Of a stretch of DNA of 64,000 bases, positions 15,001 through 26,400 are shown piece after piece; position 1 is the stretch's first letter, and each line of letters starts with the position of its first letter. Location of the stretch: positions 5,256,243-5,320,242 of the forward strand of contig CANTUZ010000027.1 in NCBI GenBank assembly GCA_947846985.1, given 5' to 3'. A model generated the notes under the pieces. The model was not told the origin of the DNA, did not search any database, and was given only the letters and a program-made list of their open reading frames with translations. Source of the DNA: Fratercula arctica. Lineage: Eukaryota; Chordata; Aves; Charadriiformes; Alcidae. The position numbers were made by a program, and so were the translations under genes.

Positions 15001-17257
15001 CACCGTATGTCCGGAGACGGTTTACCAACGAGCGAAGCCAGCTGAGACAAGTGCCCAAGGAGCCACGAGGGAAAAACTGTGGCTTGTTTGAAAGCTCTCT
15101 AGAAACCGCTTGCATCGCCGCACAGACCTTGGGGCTTCCGGGCTTTCCTGGCACGTTCAGCCTCAAAAAAAACCATGTCTCACTCGCCCCTGGGACGGCC
15201 ACAGAAATCACCCTATGTCCGGAAACAGCTGCTGCAAGGGAAGCATCGTAAGACAAGTGCCCAAGGAGCCACGAGGGAAAACTGTGGCTCCTTTGAAAGC
15301 TTCTCTAGAACCGCTTGCATTGCAGTACAGACCTTGGGGCTCTGGGCTTTCCTGGCGCCTTCAGCCTCAAAACAACCATGTCTCACTCGCCCCAGGGACG
15401 GCCACAAAAATCACCCTATGTCCGGAAATGGTTAGCATGAGGGAAGCCAGGTGTGACAAGTAGCCAAGGAGCCACGAGGGAAAACTGTGGCTTCTTTGAA
15501 AGCTCTCTAGAAACCGCTTGCATCGCCGCACAGACCTTGGGGCTCCGGGCTTTCCTGGCACGTTCAGCCTCAAAACAACCATGTCTCACTCGCCCCAGGG
15601 ACGGCCACAAAAAAGCACCCTATGTCCGGAGAAGGTTAGCACAAGGGAAGCCAGGTGTGACAAGTAGCCAAGGAGCCACGAGGGAAAACTGCGGCTTGTT
15701 TGAAAGCTCTCTAGAAACCGCTTGCCATCACCGACACAGACCTTGGGGCTCGGGGCTTTCCTGGCACCTTCAGCCTCAAAACAACCCTGTCTCACTCGCC
15801 CCAGGGCCGGCCACTGAAATGACCATATGTCCGGAAAGGGCTCCCTCAAGAGAAGCAATGTAAGAGACTTGCCCAAGGAGCCACGAGGGAAAACTGTGGC
15901 TTGTTTGAAAGCTCTCTAGAAACCGCTTCCATCGCCACACAGACCTTGGGGCTGCGGGCTTTCCTGGCGCCTTCAGCCTCAAAACAACCCTGTCTCACTC
16001 GCCCCAGGGACGGCCACAAAAAATCACCCTATGTCTGGAGATGGTTAGCATGAGGGAAGCCAGCTGAGACACATGCCCAAGGAGCCACGAGGGAAAACTG
16101 TGCTTGTTTGGAAAGCTCTCTAGAAACCGCTTCCTCGCCACACAGACCTTGGGGCTGCGGGCTTTCCTGGCACCTTCAGCCTCAAAAAAACCCTGTCTCA
16201 CTCGCCCCAGGGCCGACCACAAAAATCACCCTATGTCTGGAGATGGTTAGCATGAGGGAAGGCAGCTGAGACACATGCCCAAGGAGCCACGAGGGAAAAC
16301 TTTGGCTTGTTGAAAGCTCTTCTAGAAACCGCTTCCATTGCCACACAGACCTTGGGGCTCCGGGCTTTCCGTGGCGCCTTCAGCCTCAAAAACAACCCTG
16401 TCTCACTCACCCCAGGACGACCACAGAAATGACCATCAGTCCGGAAACAGTTGCCACAAGGGAAGCAATGTAAGACACGTGCCCAAGGACCCACGAGGGA
16501 AAACTGTGGCTTGTTTGAAAGCTCTCTAGAAACCGCTTGCATCGCCACACAGACCTTGGGGCTGCGGGCTTTCCTGGCGCCTTCAGCCTCAAAACAACCC
16601 TGTCTCACTCGCCCCAGGGACGGCCACAGAAATCACCCTATGTCCGGAAACGGCTGCTGCAAGGGAAGCATCGTAAGACAAGTGCCCAAGGAGCCACGAG
16701 GGAAAACTGTGGCTTGTTTGAAAGCTCTCTAGAAACCGCTTCCATCACCACACAGACCTTGGGGCTGCGGGCTTTCCTGGCGCCTTCAGCCTCAAAACAA
16801 CCCTGTCTCACTCGCCCCAGGGACGGCCACAGTAATCACCCTATGTCCGCAGATGGTTAGCACAAGGAAGCAGCTGAGACAAGTGCCCAAGGAGCCACGA
16901 GGGAAAACTGTGGCTTGTTTGAAAGCTCTCTAGAAACCGCTTGCATCGCCGCACAGACCTTGGGGCTGCGGGCTTTCCTGGCGCCTTCAGCCTGAAAACA
17001 ACCCTGTCTCACTCGCCGCAGGGCCGACCAGAGAAATGACCATCAGTCCGGAAAGGGCTGCCTCAAGAGAAGCATCGTAAAACACGTGCCCAAGGAGCCA
17101 CGAGGGAAAACTGTGGCTTGTTTGAAAGCTCTCTAGAAACCGCTTGCATCGCCACACAGACCTTGGGGCTGCGGGCTTTCCTGGCGCCTTCAGCCTCAAA
17201 ACAACCCTGTCTCACTCGCCCCAGGGACGGCCACAAAAATCACCCTATGTCCGGAGA
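1..17257. repeat. Tandem satellite array, ~203 bp monomer (about 85 copies)
   Basis: Near-identical units follow each other head to tail with a spacing of about 203 bp (for example the same sites at 241 and 444, or at 4506 and 6331, which are nine units apart). Each unit has a core reading gagccacgagggaaaactg, then a tctaga (XbaI) site, a ccttggggct block, a cttcagcctcaaaa block and a variable last ~60 bp. Several tail types alternate, ending in acaagtgccc, acacatgccc or acacgtgccc. The array runs off the left edge and ends at a gap. Short open frames of 60-130 codons occur on both strands in every unit and stop at conserved tag or tga triplets, so I treat them as by-products. Centromeric or heterochromatic satellite is the likeliest identity, but I do not recognise the family. 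Confidence 0.95.
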
Positions 17258-17457
17258 NNNNNNNNNNNNNNNNNNNNNNNNNNNNNNNNNNNNNNNNNNN
17301 NNNNNNNNNNNNNNNNNNNNNNNNNNNNNNNNNNNNNNNNNNNNNNNNNNNNNNNNNNNNNNNNNNNNNNNNNNNNNNNNNNNNNNNNNNNNNNNNNNNN
17401 NNNNNNNNNNNNNNNNNNNNNNNNNNNNNNNNNNNNNNNNNNNNNNNNNNNNNNNNN
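17258..17457. other. Assembly gap (200 N)
   Basis: Exactly 200 N, which suggests a placeholder of unknown true size. The left side is the 203 bp satellite and the right side is the 181 bp satellite, so the junction between the two families is not actually sequenced here. Confidence 0.99.
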
Positions 17458-20400
17458 AGCTCCACAAATTTCCTTATATTCGGTGATTGGTACCACGCCC
17501 AAGGAGCCACGAGGGAAAACTGTGGCTTGTTTTAAAGCTCTCTGGGAACCACTTGCCATCGCCCCAGAGAGCCTTGGGTCTACGGACTTTCCTGTCGCCT
17601 TCAGCCTCAAAAGCACCATTTCTCCCTCGCCCCGAAGGCCGAGCATCCAAAATTTCCTTATATTCGTTGACTGGTACCACGCCCAAGGAGCCACGAGGGA
17701 AAACTGTGGCTTGTTTTAAAGATCTCTGGGAACCACTTCCATCGCCCCAGAGACCTTGGGTCTCTATACTTTCCTGGCGCCTTCAGCCTCAAAAGCACCA
17801 TTTCTCCCTCGCCCCAGGGCCGACCACCCAAATTTCCATATATTCGGGGATTGGTGCCACACCCAAGGTGCCACGAGGGAAAACGGTGGCTTGTTTTAAA
17901 CCTCTCTGACATCCGCTTGTATTGCCCCACAGAGCTTGGGTCTCCGGGCTTTGCTGGCGCCTTCAGCCTCAAAAGCACCATTTCTCCCTCGCCCCAGGGC
18001 CGACCACCCAAATTTCCTTATATCCGGAGACTGGTGCCACGCCCAAGGTGCCACGAGGGAAAACTGTGGCTTGTTTTAAAGCTCTCTGGGAACCACTTCC
18101 ATCGCCCCACAGAGCTTGGGTCTCCATACTTCCTGGCGCCGTTCAGCCTCAAAAGCACCATTTCTCCCTCGCCCGAAGGCCGAGCTCCAAAAATTTCCTT
18201 ATATTCGGTGATTGGTACCACGCCCAAGGTGCCACGAGGGGAAAACTGTGCCTTGTTTTAAAGCTCTGGGGAACCACCTTCCATCGCCCCAGAGACCTTG
18301 GGTCTCTCATACTTTCCTGGCGCCTTCAGCCTAAAAACACCATTTCTCCCCTCGCCCAAAGGCGACCACTGCAAGAATTTGCATATGTCTGGAATTCCCT
18401 GCCACGCCCAAGGAGCCACGAGGGAAAACTGTGGCTTGTTTTAAAGCTCTCTGGGAACCACTTCCATCGCCCCACAGAGCTTGGGTCTCCATACTTCCCT
18501 GGCGCCTTCAGCCTCAAAAGCACCATTTCTCCCTCGGCCGAAGGCCAAGCTCCAAAAATTTCCTTATATTCGGTGATTGGTACCACGCCCAAGGAGCCAC
18601 GAGGGAAAACTGTGGCTTGCTCTAAAGATCTCTGGGAACCAATTCTATCGCCCCAGAGACCTTGGGTCTCTATACTTTCCTGGCGCCTTCAGCCTCAAAA
18701 GCACCATTTCTCCCTCGCCCAAAGGCGCACTGCAACAATTTCCGTATGTCTGGAATTCCCTGCCATGCCCAAGGAGCCACGAGGGAAAACTGTGCCTTGT
18801 TCTAAAGCTCTGTGGAGAGCACTCCCATCGCCCCAGAGACCTTGGGTCTCCATACTTTCCTGGCACCTTCAGCCTCAAAAGCACCATTTCTCCCTCGCCC
18901 GAAGGCCGAGCTCCAAAGAGTTCCTTATATGTCTGGGATTCGGTACCACGCCCAAGGAGCCACGAGGGAAAACTGTGGCTTCCTCTAAAGATCTCTGGGA
19001 AACACTTCTATCGCCCCAGAGACCTTGGGTCTCCGGGCTTTGCTGGTGCCTTCAGCCTCAAAAGCACCATTTCTCTGTCACCCGAAGGCCAAGCTCCAAA
19101 ATTTCCTTATATTCGGGGATTGGTACCACGCCCAAGGAGCCAGGACGGAAAACTGTGGCTTGCTTTAAACCTCTCTGGGAACCACTTCCATCGCCCAAGA
19201 GACCTTGGGTCTCTATAATTTCCTGGCGCCTTCAGCCTCAAAAGCACCAATTTTCCCTCGCCCCAGGGCCAACCACGCAAATTTCCTTATATTCGGGGAT
19301 TGGTGCCACGCCCAAGGAGCCACGAGGGAAAACTATGGCTTGCTTTAAACCTCTCTGGGAACCACTTCCATCGCCCCAGAGACCTTGGGTCTCTATACTT
19401 TCCTGGCGCCTTCAGCCTCAAAAGCACCATTTCTCCCTCGCCGCCGGGCCAACAACCCAAATTTCCTTATATTCGGTGATTGGTACCACGCCCAAGGAGC
19501 CACGAGGGAAAACTGTGGCTTGCTCTAAAGATCTCTGGGAACCACTTCCATCGCCCCAAAGACCTTGGGTCTCTATACTTTCCTGGCGCCTTCAGCCTCA
19601 AAAGCACCATTTCCCCCTCGCCGAAAGGCGCACTGCAAGAATTTCCGTATGTCTGGAATTTCCTGTTACGCCCAAGGAGCCATGAGGGAAAACTGTGCCT
19701 TGTTTTAAAGCTCTCTGGGAACCACTTCCATCGCCCCAGAGACCTTGGGTCTCTATACTTTCCTGGCGCCTTCAGCCTCAAAAGCACCATTTCTCCCTCG
19801 CCCCAGGGCCGAACACCCAAATTTCCTTATATTCGGGGATTGGTACCACGCCCAAGGTGCCACGAGGGAAAACTGTGGCTTGTTTTAAAGCTCTCTGGGA
19901 ACCACTTCCATCGCCCCACAGAGCTTGGGTCTCCATACTTTCCTGGTGCCTTCAGCCTCAAAAGCACCATTTCTCCCTCGCCCGAAGGCCGAGCTCCAAA
20001 AATTTCCTTATATTCGGTGATTGGTACCACGCCCAAGGTGCCACGAGGGAAAACTGTGGCTTGTTTTAAAGCTCTGTGGGAACCACCTCCATCGCCCTAG
20101 AGACCTTGGGTCTCTATACTTTCCTGGCGCCTTCAGCCTTAAAAGCACCATTTCCCCCTCGCCCAAAGGCGCACTGCAAGAATTTCCGTATGTCTGGAAT
20201 TCCCTGCCACGCCCAAGGAGCCACGAGGGAAAACTGTGCCTTGTTTTAAAGATCTCTGGGAACCACTTCCATCGCCCCACAGAGCTTGGGTCTCCGGGCT
20301 TTGCTGGAGCCTTCAGCCTTAAAAGCACCGTTTCTCCCTCGCCCCAAGGCACATTGCAAGAATTTCTGTATGTCTGGAATTTCCTGCCACGCCCAAGGAG

Positions 20401-23400
20401 CCACGAGGGAAAACTGTGGCTTGTTGTAAACCTCTCTGGGAATAGCTTGTATTGCAGCACAGAGCTCGGGTCTCCAGGCTTTCCTGGCGCCTTCAGCCTC
20501 AAAAGCGCCATTTCTCCCTCGCCCCAGGGCCGACCACCCAAATTTCCTTATATTCGGGGATTGGTGCCACGCCCAAGGAGCCAGGAGGGAAAACTGTGCC
20601 TTGTTTTCAAGCTCTCTGGGATCCACTTCCATCGCCCCACAGAGCTTGGATCTCCGGACTTTCCTGTTGCCTTCAGCCTCAAAAGCACCATTTCTCCCTC
20701 GCCCCAGGGCCGACCACGAAAATTTCCTTACATTCGGGGATTGGTGCCACGCCCAATGAGCCACGAGGGGAAACTGTGCCTTGTTTTAAAGCTCTCTGGG
20801 AACCACTTCCATCGCCCCACAGAGCTTGGGTCTCTATACTTTCCTGGCACCTTCAGCCTCAAAAGCACCATTTCTCCCTCGCCCGAAGGCCGAGCTCCTG
20901 AAATTTCCTTATATTCGGTGATTGGTACCATGCCCAAGGACCCACGAGGGAAAACTGTGGCTTGTTTTAAAGCTCTCTGGGAACCACTTGCATCGCCCCA
21001 GAGACCTTGGGTCTCTATACTTTCCTGGCGCCTTCAGCCTCAAAAGCACCATTTCTCCCTCACCCGAAGGCCAAGCTCCACAAATTTCCTTATATTTGGT
21101 GATTGGTACCACGCCCAAGGAGCCACGAGGGAAAACTGTGGCTTGTTTTAAAGCTCTCTGGGAACCACTTGCATCGCCCCAGAGAGCTTGGGTCTCCGGA
21201 CTTTCCTGTTGCCTTCAGCCTCAAAAGCACCATTTCTCCCTCGCCCGAAGGCCGAGCTCCAAAAATTTCCTTATATTCGTTGATTGGTACCACGCCCAAG
21301 GAGCCACGAGGGAAAACTGTGGCTTGTTTTAAAGATCTCTGGGAACCACTTCCATCGCCCCAGAGACCTTGGGTCTCTATACTTTCCTGGCGCCTTCAGC
21401 CTCAAAAGCACCATTTCTCCCTCGCCCCAGGGCCGACCACCCAAATTTCCATATATTCGGGGATTGGTGCCACACCCAAGGTGCCACGAGGGAAAACTGT
21501 GGCTTGTTTTAAACCTCTCTGGCATCCGCTTGTATTGCCCCACAGAGCTTGGGTCTCCGGGCTTTGCTGGCCCCTTCAGCCTCGAAAGCCCCATATCTCC
21601 CTTCACCCAGGGCCGACAACCAAAATTTCCTTATATCCGGGGATTGGTGCCATGAACAAGGTGCCATGATGGAAAACTGTGGCTTGTTTTAAAGCTCTCT
21701 GGGTACCACTCCCATAGCCCCACAGAGCTTGGGTCTTCGGACTTTGCTGGCGCCTTCAGACTCAAAAGCACCATATCTCCCTCATCCGAAGGCCAAGCTC
21801 CACAAATTTCCTTATATTCGAGGATTGGTGCCACGCCCAAGGTGCCACGAGGGAAAACTGTGCCTTGTTTTAAATATTTCTGCGAACCACTTTCATCGCC
21901 CCTCAGAGCTTGGGTCTCCGGGCTTTGCTGGCGCCTTCAGCCTCAAAAGCACCATTTCTCCCTCGCCCCAGGGCCGACCACCCAAATTTCCTTATATTCG
22001 GGGATTGGTGCCACGCCCAAGGTGCCACGAGGGAAAACTGTGGCTTGTTTTAAAGCACTCTGGGAACCACTTCCATCGCCCCACAGAGCTTGGGTCTCCA
22101 TACTTCCCTGGCGCCTTCAGCCTCAAAAGCACCATTTCTCCCTCGCCCGAAGGCCGAGCTCCAAAAATTTCCTTATATTCGGTGATTGGTACCACGCCCA
22201 AGGTGCCACGAGGGAAAACTGTGGCTTGTTTTAAAGCTCTCTGGGAACCACCTCCATCGCCCCGGAGACCTTGGGTCTCTATACTTTCCTGGCACCTTCA
22301 GCCTCAAAAGCACCATTTCCCCCTCGCCCAAAGGCGCACTGCAAGAATTTCCGTATGTCTGGAATTCCCTGCCACGCCCAAGGAGCCACGAGGGAAAACT
22401 GTGCCTTGTTTTAAAGCTCTCTGGGAACCACTTCCATCGCCCCACAGAGCTTGGGTCTCCGGGCTTTGCTGGACCCTTCAGCCTCAAAAGCACCATTTCT
22501 CCCTCGCCCCAAGGCACACTGCAAGAGTTTCTATATGTCTGGAATTTCCTGCCACGCCCAAGGAGCCACAAGGGGAAACTGTGGCTTGTTTTAAAGCTCA
22601 CTGGGAACCACTTCCATCGCCCCAGAGACCTTGGGTCTCCATACTTCCCTGGCGCCTTCAGCCTCAAAAGCACCACTTCTCCCTCACCCCACGGCCGGTC
22701 TCAGAATAGAGGAAACATGCGGAGATTGCTGCCACGAGCAAGATGCCATGAGGGAAAACTGTGGCTTGTTGTAAATCTCTCTGGGAATAGCTTGTATTGC
22801 AGCACAGAGCTCGGGTCTCCAGGCTTTCCTGGCGCCTTCAGCCTCAAAAGCGCCATTTCTCCCTCGCCCCAGGACCTACCACCCAAATTTCCTTATATTC
22901 GGGGATTGGTGCCACGCCCAAGGAGCCACGAGGGAAAACTGTGCCTTGTTTTAAAGCTCTCTGGGATCCACTTCCATTGCCCCACAGAGCTTGGGTCTCT
23001 ATACTTTCCTGTTGCCTTCAACCTCAAAAGCACCATTTCTCCCTCACCCCAGGGCCGACCACGAAAATTTCCTTACATTCGGGGATTGGTGCCACGCCCA
23101 AGGAGCCACGAGGGAAAACTGCGTCTTTCTCTAAAGCTCTCTGGGAACCACTTCCATCGCCCCACAGAGCTTGGGTCTCCATACTTTCCTGGCACCTTTA
23201 GCCTCAAAAGCACCATTTCTCCCTCGCCCAAAGGCCGAGCTCCAAAAATTTCCTTATATTCGGGGATTGGTACCACGCCCAAGGACCCACGAGGGAAAAC
23301 TGTGCCTTGTTTTAAAGCTCTCTGGGAACCACTTCCATTGCCCCAGAAACCTTGGGTCTCCATACTTTCCTGGCGCCTTCAGCCTCAAAAGCACCATTTC

Positions 23401-26400
23401 TCTCTTGCCCCTCGGCCGACCATCAAAATTTCCTTATATTCGGAGATTGGTACCACGCCCAAGGTGCCACGAGGGAAAACTGTGGCTTGCTCTAAAGATC
23501 TCTGGGAACCACTTCTATCGCCCCAGAGACCTTGGCTCTCTATAATTTCCTGGCGCCTTCAGCCTCAAAAGCACCATTTCTCCCTCGCCCCAGGGCCGAC
23601 CACCCAAATTTCCTTATATTCGGGGATTGGTGCCATGAACAAGGTGCCACGAGGGAAAACTGTGCCTTGTTTTAAACCTCTCTGGGAACCACTTCCATCG
23701 CCCCAGAGACCTTGGGTCTCTATACTTTCCTGGCGCCTTCAGCCTCAAAAGCACCATTTCTCCCTGGCCCAAAGGCGCACTGCAAGAATTTCCGTATGTC
23801 TGGAATTCCCTGCCACGCCCAAGGAGCCACGAGGGAAAACTGTGCCTTGTTTTAAAGCTCTCTGGGAACCACTTCCATTGCCCCACAGAGCTTGGGTCGT
23901 CAGACTTTGCTGGCGCCTTCAGCCTCAAAAGCACCATTTCTCCCTCGGCCCAAGGCGCACTGCAAGAATTTCCGTATGTGTGGAATTTCCTGCCATGCCC
24001 AAGGAGCCACGAGGGAAAACTGTGCCTTGTTTTAAAGATCTCTGGGAACCACTTCCATCGCCCCAGAGACCTTGGGTCTCTATACTTTCCTGGCGCCTTC
24101 AGCCTCAAAAGCACCATTTCTCCCTCGCCCCGGGGCCAAGCTCCAAAATTTCCTTATATTCGGGGATCGGTGCCACGCCCAAGGTGCCACGAGGGAAAAC
24201 TGTGCCTTGTTTTAAATATTTCTACGAACCACTTTCATCGCCCCTCAGAGCTTGTGTCTCCGGGCTTTGCTGGTGCCTTCAGCCTCAAAAGCACCATTTC
24301 TCCCTTGCCCCTCGGCCGACCACCCAAATTTCCTTATATTCGGGGATTGGTACCACGCCCAAGGAGCCACGAGGGAAAACTGTGGCTTGTTTTAAAGCTC
24401 TCTGGGAACCACTTCCATCGCCCCAGAGACCTTGGTCTCTATACTTTCCTGGTGCCTTCAGCCTCAAAAGCACCATTTCTCCCTCCCCCCAGGGCCAACC
24501 ACCTAAATTTCCTTATATTCGGGGATTGGTGCCATGAACAAGGTGCCAAGACGGAAAACTGTGGCTTGCTTTAAACATCTCTGGGAACCACTTCCATCGC
24601 CCCAGAGACCTTGGGTCTCTATACTTTCCTGGCGCCTTCAGCCTCAAAAGCACGATTTCCCCCTCGCCCAAAGGCGCACTGCAAGAATTTCCGTATGTCT
24701 GGAATTTCCTGTCACGCCCAAGGAGCCACGAGGGAAAACTGTGCCTTGTTTTAAAGCTCTCTGGGAACCAGTTCCATTGCCCCAGAAACCTTGGGTCTCC
24801 GGACTTTCCTGTTGCCTTCAGCCTCAAAAGCACCATTTCTCCCTCGGCCCAAGGCGCACTGCAGGAATTTCCGTATGTCTGGAATTCCCTGCCACGCCCA
24901 AGGAGCCACGACGGAAAACTGTGGCTTGTTGTAAACCTCTCTGGGAATAGCTTGTATTGCAGCACAGAGCTTTGTTCTCCAGGCTTTACTGGCGCCTTCA
25001 GCCTCAAAAGCACCATTTCTCCCTCGCCCGAAGGCCAAGCTCCAAAAATTTCCTTATATTCGGGGATTGGTGCCACGTCCAAGGTGCCACGAGGGAAAAC
25101 TGTGCCTTGTTTTAAAGATCTCTGGGAACCACTTCCATCGCCCCACAGAGCTTGGGTCTCCGGGCTTTGCTGGAGCCTTCAGCCTCAAAAGCACCATTTC
25201 TCCCTCGGCCCAAGGCGCACTGCAAGAATTTCCGTATGTCTGGAATTTCCTGCCACGCCCAAGGTGCCACAAGGGAAAACTGTGCCTTGTTTTAAACCTC
25301 TCTGGGAACCACTTGCATTGCCCCAGAAACCTTGGGTCTACGGACTTTCCTGGCACCTTCAGCCTCAGAACAAGCACTTCTCCCTCACCCCAGGGCCGGT
25401 CTCAGAATAGAGGAAACATGCAGAGATTGCTGCCACGAGCAATATGCCACGAGGGAATACTGTGGCTTGTTGTAAACCTCTCTGGGAATAGCTTGTATTG
25501 CAGCACAGAGCTTGGGTCTCCAGGCTTTACTGGCGCCTTCAGCCTCAAAAGCACCATTTCTCCCTCGCCCGAAGGCCGAGCTCCAAAAATTTCCTTATAT
25601 TTGGGGATTGGTACCACGCCCAAGGACCCACGAGGGAAAACTGTGGCTTGTTTTAAAGCTCTCTGGGAACCACTTCCATCGCCCCAGAGACCTTGGGTCT
25701 CCTGGCTTTGCTGGCGCCTTCGGCCTCAAAAGCACCATTTCTCCCTCGCCCGAAGGCCAAGCTCCAAAATTTCCTTATATTCGGGATTGGTGCCATGTCC
25801 ACGAACCCACGAGGGAAAACTGTGCCTTGTTTTAAAGCTCTCTGGGAACCACTTCCATCGCCCCACAGAGCTTGGGTCTGCATACTTCCCTAGCGCCTTC
25901 AGCCTCAAAAGCACCATTTCCCCCTCGCCCGAAGGCGCACTGCAACAATTTCCGTATGTCTGGAATTTCCTGCCACGCCCAAGGAGCCACGAGGGAAAAC
26001 TGTGCCTTGTTTTAAAGCTCTCTGGGAACCACTTCCATTGCCCCACAGAGCTTGGGTCGTCAGACTTTGCTGGCGCCTTCAGCCTCAAAAGCACCATTTC
26101 TCCCTCGGCCCAAGGCGCTCTGCAAGAATTTCCATATGTGTGGAATTTACTGCCATGCCCAAGGAGCCACGGGGGAAAACTGTGGCTTGTTTTAAAGATC
26201 TCTGGGAACCACTTCCATCGCCCCAGAGACCTTGGGTCTCTATACTTTCCTGGCGCCTTCAGCCTCAAAAGCACCATTTCTCCCTCGCCCCAGGGCCGTC
26301 CACCCAAATTTCCTTATATTCGGGGATCGGTGCCACGCCCAAGGTGCCACGAGGGAAAACTGTGCCTTGTTTTAAATATTTCTACGAACCACTTTCATCG

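Noticed and set aside
1..17257. Repeated ~73-residue open frames as a tandem gene family
   Set aside because: Every monomer gives similar short frames on both strands, with stops in the conserved repeat words; there is no constraint pattern favouring any frame.
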